A stretch of DNA of 64,000 bases, from contig LNAC01000066.1 in NCBI GenBank assembly GCA_002007465.1, forward strand, positions 1,278,381 to 1,342,380, written 5' to 3'. Source of the stretch: Ailurus styani (Eukaryota > Chordata > Mammalia > Carnivora > Ailuridae). Made by a program: the position numbers and the translations under genes. Each line of letters begins with the position of its first letter. The first letter of the stretch is position 1. The notes below the pieces were generated by a model. It saw only the letters and a list, made by a program, of their open reading frames with translations, had not been told where the DNA came from and searched no databases. Below are positions 55,911 to 64,000 of the stretch, in pieces.

Positions 55911-56175
55911 ATGCCAAGAAGAGGGAGTGCTGGAAAATGAAAAAAAAAACCCCTTCTGCAGGGGATCTCTGGAGGAGAAACTCCAGGGAACCAGGAGGCC
56001 TCCTGTCCCCTGAGTCCCTCCAACGCCACCTGCTGGACCCCCAGAGAAAATCCCCGGGGAACGTGGCTGCCTGGCGAAAGGCGTGGAGAGTGGCAGGAGC
56101 AGTTCCACACAAGCAGCAGCTCAGAACCTGCCCTCTCTCGAGGGATGGCTGTCTTCCGAGTCACCGCCCCAGGGC

Positions 56176-56266
56176 CTAAGGGTCACTGGGCTGAGCAGCC
56201 ACCAAGGAAGAAGTTGCCGGAGGATGGCAGTGACTCTCCCATTGGCCACCACACTCCACCGCATCC
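56176..56266 (-). CDS. HTR4: HTR4 alternative terminal exon, C-terminal tail 'b' of the 5-HT4 receptor
   Basis: On the - strand, a pyrimidine-rich acceptor (atctcccctctccag) precedes one base of the split Arg codon, 29 codons and TAG. The peptide reads [20 protein letters not shown] then LVAAQPSDP. It corresponds to the human 5-HT4(b) tail, with substitutions at Q to H, P to S and a final T to P. The first base is in the same phase as tail a, so the two exons are interchangeable partners of the shared upstream exon beyond 64000. This exon lies 26.8 kb upstream of tail a in transcription order, so choosing tail b needs polyadenylation before tail a is reached. Confidence 0.95.
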
Positions 56267-57969
56267 CTGGAGAGGGGAGATCATAGATTTGGAATCCTTA
56301 GATTTGGAACAGACCTCCCCAATGATCTCAGCAAAGGGCCCACCCAGTGCAGACAAGCCCCTCGTGCCATGCAGATGGGTGGTCGTTTAGACCCTACTTG
56401 GGAATCCCCAGTAACCCTCCAGGGCTTTATTATTTTTGAGCAACTTTAGTTATTAGAAAAACTTATTAATGTTCAGCCAAAATCTTCCTACTATCATTTC
56501 AACCCAGTGGAACTACTGTGCCCTCTGGGCCCACTCGAAATTCTTCTCTCTGCTAATTATGTCCTCCAAGTTTTCTCATCTCCAGGCTACACATTCCCAT
56601 TTTCTTTAATGGCTCGTTATATATTATGGTTTCCGGATTATTGCCCATAATGATCACTGTCCTCTGAAAACAATCCTTATTATGATTATCTCTTAAAACA
56701 CAGCACTTGAAAAGAGCACAAATCTACACAGTGAGACTGATATGTATATATCATGTACTTTTCATCATCAGTCTGGTTTACTTCTATGAACGTGGTCAAT
56801 ACCAAATTCACTCCTGTTAATGACAACATGTTCTTGGCTTACACTGAGATTGTTGCCAACTTATCTTCTTGACACAAATAGCTGTCCATTCCTGTGGTTC
56901 TTTATTACATTGGTGCAGCCTATTTTATTGATTTTATTTTAATTTTATTTATATATGCCAAAATACAGCCCATTCCATTAGTCTCAGATAAATTTCCTTT
57001 TATAGGTTTTAGTCAATTGAGATCGTTCTAAATCATAACAACTGCTACATTCGAGATATGATTACTTAGCACCCATTCAAACCAGACTTCAAGGGTTTCA
57101 CAAGCACATAGAAGATCAGATAATTTATTGCTACCTAGATCTTTCAGTTTGCTGTCATCTGCCTGCTAGCTCTTCAGGCTTTGGTCAAGATAAAAACAAA
57201 CAAACAAAACAACAGCAACAAAATTGCTTAGGACAATGGTTAAAACCGAGAATTGTTTTAGGCACAGACTGCCTTCCCAGCAAACAGCTATCATGCAGTG
57301 TGCCTGAGAATAAAGCCACCCATGGAAGGCTTTACCCAGTGCCTAGCTGAAATGTCTCTGCCACGCAGTAAATCTGTCCTGATAAGGACACTAGTGGGCA
57401 TGAGGCAGGAATTGTTCTTTTAATGAAACAACACTGACTCTTGCTCACAAATCATTTGTGTAATAGCTGTCTTAGAATTTTGGTAAGGTCTATTTCAAGC
57501 TATGAGTCTATAGTTTCTGGAGTCTAGCTTTAGTCTTTTTTAAGAACTAGGGCAATATTTACTGGTCTCCAGGCTGCCCTCATGTTCCCCGCCTTGGAAA
57601 GAGTACCAGTCAGAGACCTTATCAGCCAGTTCCTTTAATCCCCTGAGATAAGACATCTTGGCTCGGAGACAGTTAAATACTTTTCATGAACCACGGACAG
57701 CAGCCTTTTCCCTATAATACTCTCACCTTTCCGTCTGGAAGACTATTCTTACTGCAACAGGATATGCAAGATTTAGTCCCTAAATATTGACATCTAACTA
57801 TTTCCGGGTTTGCTACTTGCTCTGAACATAGCTTTGGATTCATTCTTGGCTATATATTCCTTCTTCCATGCTATTTTCAAGTATAAGTTCTCTAGATCAC
57901 TCAAGATGCAGCCTCAAGTCTTCACATGCCTCCCCCCATTTTTATGTCTTAATCACTGAACATATCTAT

Positions 57970-58066
57970 TAAAAGAAAAAAATAAAGAATGGGAAGGAAG
58001 GGAGGAAGGAAAGAAAAAGAAAAAAGAAAAGAAAAAGAAAAAGGAAAAGGAAAGGAAAGAAAAATA
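57970..58066 (+). repeat. Purine-rich (GA)-type low-complexity tract
   Basis: About 97 bases are almost all A and G, in gaaa/ggaagg units. It is simple sequence, with possible triplex-forming character. Confidence 0.8.
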
Positions 58067-58139
58067 GGCGTTTCTCATTTCCCATTTTCCAAATTTCCTT
58101 TTTGATCCTACTTGTTATTACATTAGCAATAATAAAAAC

Positions 58140-58320
58140 AAGTCAGGCACTATGCTGCGTTATATGCATTAATCTGTGAATTTTACACCCATTTAACAGA
58201 CAAGAACACTGAGTTTTAGAGTGTTTAAATAATGTGCCCAAGTTTACTCAGTTAAACATTAGTAGGATCAGAACTTACATTTCGGTCATTTTTGATGCCA
58301 AAATCTATGCTCTTAATTGT
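58140..58320 (-). repeat. MIR-like repeat, antisense
   Basis: The run cacccatttaacagacaaga, acactgagttttagagtg, tgcccaagtttactcagtta is the antisense MIR arrangement. Confidence 0.5.
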
Positions 58321-59940
58321 CCTGATATATGGTCACTCATGGTCTTGAGAACTGTCACAGCGAAGCCTGGTGTTCAGGTGCTGCTAGGTCCCTAGCATTT
58401 CCTTGTCTCACTGAGACACATTCCCAGGTCAGAGAGGCCTGTACAGGGCCTCGAACTATGTCTGTTCCACCTGGGGGGAGCCCGCAGAGTGACGTGGCCC
58501 CTCCTTTTACTGAAACACAGTGTGCCTGGGATGTTAACGCAGGACTCATTCCTGCGAAGGCCCCTTGCTCACAAGAGATCTTTGCCAAATGGCACATATA
58601 TTTTCAGTGATGCAGAACTGGGGAGACGAAGACAAAAAGGAGAAAAGCCTCGCAAAAGGAAAAGCCGGGAGGACAGAGTCAGAGAGAGTGGTCGGGTGAA
58701 AAAGCGTAGCCAAGAATGAGGACCGAGGATGGGCAACGCGGCAGGATGATCCAGGCTGAGGAGAGCCATGGAAGGTTCCAGAGCAGCTGGGGAGAATGAA
58801 GGAGGCTCTCTGAGAAGTGTTCCAAAGGCTACGTTGGCTCCCTCACACAGTCCTGCCAGGGAGTCAAACAAAGATTGAGACGACCACGGAATCACTGCTG
58901 GACGTCTGCGCCTCTCCCAGTTCAGGCTACGTGAATGTGCAGGGTGCAGCGACGTGAAGCCGGCACACAAGGACCCGGGAACAAATGCCTTTCTGGCTTT
59001 CACCCACACGTGCCTCCGATGACTTATTCCTTTTCGTGTGCCTCACTTTCCCCAATTGCTAAACGAGGAGGATTATCTCGAAGATCCTCTGCAGCTCTGA
59101 CATTCCGATTCTAAGGGGAGCCGAGATGGTGGGTGACAGATACAGACTTTCTGATTGGGCACCAGCTGTGTGTGGGACTGTTCTCCAAAGCTGTGGGTAA
59201 TTGCTGGAATTTGGCTTTTAATATTCTATTGTTAGTATCTGATGCTTTATATTCTGTAGGGAGGGTAGAGGTTTCGCTGGAAACACAGAGAGGGTAATTT
59301 TTGGATTTGTATTAAAGAATCTGAAAGACCTCAATTTCTGAATCTGTGAAATTACATTGCAAAGCTGTTAAATGGATCTGGGTAGGATAGGCTAGGATAG
59401 CCGAGAAGCCACAACTTAAAATGCAGCGAGACCACAACTGTCTCTCCTCAAACATACGCTTGAGCAGAAACATTGGCAGAGCTGCTCGAAATCCCTGATG
59501 CCAAACATCATTGAGAGAGAACCTCCGACATTTTAACACGAGTTTCTCAAGTGCAGTTTCTTCTTTTAACCATGTTAGTAAAATCTCCTACAAAGTATTT
59601 TTGTATCTTTTCCCACGTTTAATCCTAAACCCAATTCCCTAAGGGAGGAGGGTACAGAGTGTCATTTCAATTTCAGAAAAGGAAGAAGGTCCATGGAGGG
59701 GTCTGGAGTGACTGATGGGAAGTGGTGGGGCCAGTGCTACAAATCAGGCCTTCTGCTGCCCAAACCGGGAAGCTGTCCACGGGGGAACGTGGTCATCTGT
59801 GTGGAGGGAAGAGTTTTGTGGTGAAGCTTGATATTAACAGTTCATGAAATAGACTTACAATTACTTGTGTTCCAGAAGAAGGAGGATGAGAAGGAGGAGA
59901 AAGAGTAGAAAAAACACAAGCTAAGTCACCCTTCACAAAG

Positions 59941-60320
59941 TGGTCTAGAGGTTACATGTGTCAGAATTATCTTGGGAAGCTGGAATAAATTCAGATTCCC
60001 AGGATCCACACCTGACCTCTGTCAGTGGGGGTGAGAGGGCAGGGGTCAGGTGGGGACAGCAGACGTTTGCATTTCTTTTAAATATTTTATTTATTTGAGA
60101 GAGAGAGAGAGAGAGAGAGCATGAGTGGGGGGAGGGTCAGAGAGAGAGGGAGAAGCAGGCTCCCTGCTGAGCAGGGAACAAGATGTGGGGCTCAATCCCA
60201 GGACCCCAGGATCATGGATCTGAGCTGAAGGCAGATGCTTAACAGACTGAGCGACCCAGGCACCACGACATTTGCATTTAAAAAAAAAATGCTCTCAGGT
60301 AATTCCCGTGCTCATAGGAG
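59941..60320 (+). mobile_element. MER5A DNA transposon split by a CAN-SINE
   Basis: The left part (gtgtcagaattatcttgggaagc, attcagattcccaggatcca) and the right part (gctctcaggtaattcccgtg) are the two sides of MER5A. The SINE at 60075-60266 is inserted in its 'tttgcattt' segment. Confidence 0.75.
60075..60266 (-). mobile_element. CAN-SINE, antisense, nested in MER5A
   Basis: The element begins with a T/A-rich tail and gagagag tract and ends gactgagcgacccaggcacc. Target duplication gacgtttgcattt (60062-60074) and gacatttgcattt (60267-60279) differs by one base. Confidence 0.93.
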
Positions 60321-61220
60321 TAAAGATTCCCCAAGCAGGTGCGTATCCTGTTATTGAACTCACACCTGAGGCAGAGCTTTGGGCCAGAGACTTAGGGGGC
60401 TGCAAAGAGGAAGCACAGGTGAGCGGGAAGTGCCAGAGTTGCAGTATGAGGCATTCAGCGGTGCTCCACAAGGGATCAGAGTGTAAGCACCGAGATACAC
60501 ACAAACCGCGCATTTTAGCAAAGTGGACGGGGAGATCGGCACTGGTTTTTATGACACTGGTAATGAAATGAGACTGGATGGTGACTCATAAATATGAGAA
60601 TTTAAAAATGTAAAGAGATACATAAAGCAATTTTTGGTAAGTGTTCTTTATGTGATGAAAAAATAGAATGCTTGGGTACAAATAGCTGATAAAAATTAAT
60701 TGAATTGTCTAGAAACAGTAAGCACATAGACTTGTACTAAGGTATCAATAAGTTCAATCAGTCCAAGGGCAATGTCCTAGGTCGACTTCTTCATTTGTCT
60801 TTGGATTCACTCTTCATCGGAATAGAACATGGACTCTGAAAGATCCAGTATTTCCCAAATGTGGGATGTGTTCCACAGGTGAAAGATCAAACAATGGGCA
60901 CAGCATTCAATAATCTGAATCACACTAAGGGTATTTGATACTTCTTCCATTCTTCTTAAAGAGAAAGACTCCGTTGCCCACTACTCTGGCTTTAGCAAGT
61001 TTCTGATACCTAACAAATGGAGAGGAGGCCTTAGACTCAAGAGCCTGTGGCAAGCAATGGGATCAAGTTATATTTTAGTAATAATAATTTATATAAGTAA
61101 CAATTTGTTTTGTTTTCATTGCATTTATATTTAAGGTAATCTTCTGTATATGATTTTGCATTCAAGGTCATGATACAGTTTCCTTTACAAATACATTTAT
61201 TTAGATTAAAAATGTATTTA

Positions 61221-61474
61221 GGGACACCTGGGTGGCTCAGTCAGATCAATGTCTGACTCTAAAATTTGGCTTAGGTCATGACCTCAGGATTGTAAGATCA
61301 AGCCCCACATTTGGCTCAGCACTGGGCGTGGAGCCTGCTTAAGATTCTTTCTCTCCCTCTGCCTTTGCCCCTCCCTCCCCTTAAAAATAAATAAATAAAT
61401 AATAAAGTTTCGCTTCCCCTGTTCCTGTCTACTAAAAAAAAATAAAAAAGCAACATTTAAAAACAAAGAAAAGA
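61221..61474 (+). mobile_element. CAN-SINE, sense, with long A-rich tail
   Basis: The head gggacacctgggtggctcagtcag is diverged in its middle. Flanking aaaaatgtattta at 61208-61220 and 61475-61487 is the exact target duplication. About 75 extra bases follow the usual tail before the second copy. Confidence 0.92.
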
Positions 61475-62119
61475 AAAAATGTATTTAAAGGTAAATAGTA
61501 AATAAATAATAGCATGAATAGAATGCTGATATGGCAAAAGTAGTGAGAGTTGCAAGCAAGTGACAAAAGGTCCTATCAGACAGGACCTTTATGAGAAGAC
61601 TGACTTGCAGGGAACACAGAGTCCTAGCAAGGACAGAATGCAATGTGTCCACCAGGTGGAAACTCTAAAATCATAGTCAGCATGCACTGTGCGATTTTGT
61701 GCTCCTTGTAGAAAAGACCCGAAGAGCTGAGTCTGCACAGTTTGAGATGCCTACCCTTTGGCCTCTGGACAAAATGTGTTCCCAGAGCTTCTTAATTCCA
61801 TCACTGACCTCAGTCGCGTCCATGTTTCAGCCTGCCAAAGGGCAAGATCAAATCGGTGGGCACGGCTCGTTCCAATCCTAGCGTACCTCTTACTACCTCT
61901 TACCCTACTTCTCAATATGCACATATAACTGAGGTCAAACCATTCTCTTGTGAGACTTTTTCCCCCATTGTCTGCCATAATTCCTAAATGACAAATAAAA
62001 GGATTGGTACTTTGAGTCTTTGGGGAATCAGACTGACTGCCTGTTTTCTCCATTGAAATGTTTCAATATGACTGAACCTAAAAACATCTAGGAGAAAATG
62101 CCTTAAAAGTATGAACCCA

Positions 62120-62325
62120 TAAGAAAAACAGCCCACACTTATTATGTGCCATTCACTGCCATTCACAGAAACCAATCATCGAATTACCGGATATAATTTT
62201 CACAACAATCCCCTGACCTAGGTTTTATTATTTTCAGGTTCTGGCTAAATGGCAAAAAGCCTGGTAACTTGTTCCAAGTCAAACATGTGTCATGAGAGGA
62301 GCCTGCATCCGAACTGGGCAATCCA
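62120..62325 (-). repeat. MIR-like repeat, antisense
   Basis: The run cccacacttattatgtgcca, cacaacaatcccctgaccta, ctggtaacttgttccaagtc is a common antisense MIR/L2 layout. It is diverged. Confidence 0.45.
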
Positions 62326-62929
62326 ACGAGAGTCTCACTACTCCAGCCTGCACCTCCAAATGTGTGCCTTCACTGGATGGGTACCCTTGGCTCCCAGCCA
62401 CTTCAGGTGAGAAAATGGTCTGCTCTTGACAAGCTTCCCAGGTGAGGAGAGTGTGTGTCGGGTACAGAAGAGGACATAAGATCCCTCGTGATGAACTAAA
62501 CTTCCAAGGGAAGGAGAAGCAGGTGGTAAGGGAGTTCAGAGGGGGAAGTGACTGGTTACTGCTCAGAGGTTGAGGGGGCGGGGATCAGGGAAGTTTAGAG
62601 AGCTCGTGTTGGAGCTGCGCCTTGAAGGGTGAGTAGGCTTGTGCCAGGCAGGAAATTGAGAAAGAGCATTTAAGGCAGCAGAAATAATCCAGAGGCAGAA
62701 GAACTCACTATTTGTTTGGGGAAAACTGATAAGTCTTACGTGCACACTGCACACAGAGTTAGTGGGGAAAGAAGTTAAGGGAAATGAGCAGGACAACCAG
62801 ATTGGGTCAGGCAAGAAAGGCTTTATGTGCCCTTCACTCTCTGTCCACCCCAAGTCCCACTATGTTGCTCAAGGTGGTCCTATTACAACTCAACCCAGCG
62901 GGCATTTACACTTTAAAATCCTACATGCC

Positions 62930-63131
62930 GGGACCCCTGGGTGGCTCAGTCAGTTAAGTGTCTGCCTTCGGCTCAGGTCATGATCTCAGGGTCCTGGGAT
63001 CGAGTCCCACATCGGGCTCCCTGCTCAGCGGGCAGTCTGTTTCTCCCTCTGCCTGCTGCTCCCCCTGCTTGTCCTCTCTTTCTCCCTGAAAAGTAAATAA
63101 AGTATTTTTAAAAAATAAAAATAAAATAAAA
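62930..63131 (+). mobile_element. CAN-SINE, sense, with perfect 16-bp target duplication
   Basis: The head gggacccctgggtggctcagtcagttaag is followed by a CT-rich tract and an (AAAT)n tail. The bases taaaatcctacatgcc flank it at 62914-62929 and 63132-63147. Confidence 0.95.
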
Positions 63132-63393
63132 TAAAATCCTACATGCCTCAATGGCCTTTCCATCCTCTTGAATGATACACATGAAATGGCTTGTGTAGCC
63201 ATGGATATATTCCACACACATACCAAAAGAAAATCAGCGATAGGAAAAAATAAGTTATAATTTGTAATATTGTCAAGAAAAGGTCATCCTACAATTAGCA
63301 AACATGTGCATAGCCTTGAGTTGAATCCTAGAGACCATTCTTCTGGAAAGTCATGGTCAAACTGGACTGAATACAGAGGAAGTTGTCCAGGAT

Positions 63394-63394
<1 letters not shown>

Positions 63395-63450
<56 letters not shown>
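63395..63450. repeat. (GT)28 microsatellite
   Basis: An uninterrupted run of 28 GT units lies between gatgg and ttgtttcc. The long pure run is likely polymorphic. Open frames made of repeated Cys-Val here are artefacts of it. Confidence 0.95.
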
Positions 63451-63452
<2 letters not shown>

Positions 63453-63489
63453 GTTTCCAAAGGCTCAAACCATCAAGAAGAAATTGGAT

Positions 63490-63625
63490 GGTAAAATCTT
63501 GACCGTGAGCTCCTTAATGGCAGGTATCTTGCCTGTCCAGATCTCTGCCAGGTTCCCACTGCCTAAAACAGTGCCTGGACCATATGAGACGTGTACACAG
63601 AGGCCACCGATGTATGAATAAGTGA
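63490..63625 (+). mobile_element. L2 LINE 3' end
   Basis: The run accgtgagctccttaatggc, ggtatcttgcctgtccag and aaaacagtgcctggaccata is an L2 3' end in sense orientation, just downstream of the GT repeat. Confidence 0.6.
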
Positions 63626-64000
63626 GAATGAGCTAAGAGTTCTGAGACTCAGATTCAGATCTTAATTCTGCAGATACAGCAGAATTCTCTTAAGCAAACA
63701 GCTTAAGTCTTTGAGCCTTAATTTTCTTGCCTGTAAAATATTGGCTTCCTCAGTCTACTTCAGGTTATTCTCTTAACAGGACTAACAAATAACCTCATGG
63801 AGTGGCCACAGGAGACGCTGAAGGGAGGGGGTTGATGGCCATGTGCACACACAGGCCCGGATGAGCCTCTGTTCTGACAAAGCAGTTAGAGTTTCACTAT
63901 TCACAATTCCAAGTCAGACTCCATTTGAACAAAAGATTTCTACACCTGAAAAGAAAAGTGTTTAAAAACTGCTGACTACTCGAGCTCTGTTATCACCTCC

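Larger units (their letters stand above)
29426..56175 (-). other. HTR4: HTR4 region between tail a and tail b exons (intron; right end is the tail b 3' UTR)
   Basis: No other receptor exon was recognised in these 26.7 kb. Tails c, d and e were looked for and not found. The DNA contains CAN-SINEs at 38400, 42080, 44336 and 51656 plus a cut-off one at 40590; MER20; MLT1-type and MST-type LTRs; L2 and MIR copies; and a degenerate tandem repeat at 55580-55910. The tail b 3' UTR must start at 56175 and run leftwards; its end is unknown, though - strand AATAAA hexamers occur near 53246 and 52762. Confidence 0.6.
56267..64000 (-). other. HTR4: HTR4 intron upstream of tail b exon
   Basis: No common receptor exon (transmembrane or loop coding) was found here, so those lie beyond the right edge. 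It contains a purine-rich tract (57970-58066), MER5A split by a SINE, two further CAN-SINEs, MIR/L2 pieces and a GT microsatellite. Other short alternative tails could be present but cannot be told from noise. Confidence 0.65.

Noticed and set aside
55525..56164. Overlapping - strand open frames of 121-195 codons
   Set aside because: They overlap each other in all three frames, start in or beyond the HTR4 tail b exon in the wrong frame, and their length comes from the degenerate tandem repeat. No homology recognised.
63270..63621. Open frames with Cys-Val runs
   Set aside because: They are translations of the GT repeat.
56267..64000. Other HTR4 tails (c, d, e, i) or the shared seven-helix exon
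   Set aside because: I compared - strand reading frames with the tail sequences I know and found no match; tail d is too short to recognise, so its absence is not proven.

Overview
The window is mammalian nuclear DNA from a carnivore. Three things point to this: ten nearly complete tRNA-derived CAN-SINEs plus one truncated at a gap, old mammalian repeats (MIR, L2, L1, MLT1, MER20, MER5A), and GT-AG split exons of recognisable vertebrate genes. Several SINEs carry the 'gggttaaagcctctgc' head, which I associate with caniforms and most likely a mustelid; the species is inference. Two single N bases mark joined contigs.

Layout. Positions 1-21050 hold the 3' half of FBXO38 on the + strand. Ten coding exons encode about the last 649 residues of the F-box protein and run without a break to the stop at 20348-20350, followed by a 3' UTR with two polyadenylation signals. 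Each junction has AG/GT borders and keeps the reading frame. Positions 21050-29337 are the intergenic gap between convergent genes. From 29338 to the right edge the window lies in HTR4 (5-HT4 serotonin receptor) on the - strand. Only two of its alternative C-terminal tail exons are visible: tail a at 29338-29425 and tail b at 56176-56266. Both begin with the same split codon, so either can be joined to the shared receptor exon, which must lie beyond 64000. The rest is intron or intergenic DNA rich in transposons.

The two genes do not form a pathway; they are neighbours transcribed towards each other. FBXO38 is a substrate receptor of an SCF ubiquitin ligase and a KLF7 co-activator. HTR4 is a Gs-coupled receptor whose splice tails change trafficking and partner binding.

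No undescribed gene system was found. The most useful observations are: a probable SINE presence/absence polymorphism caught at a contig join (40540-40683); a 22-nt copy of an FBXO38 exon end with both splice sites in the intron one upstream (18047-18068); a perfect 16-bp hairpin just before an FBXO38 3' splice site (4228-4267); a 76-bp palindromic MITE-like element (285-360); and a degenerate ~42-bp tandem repeat just downstream of the HTR4 tail b stop (about 55580-55910).
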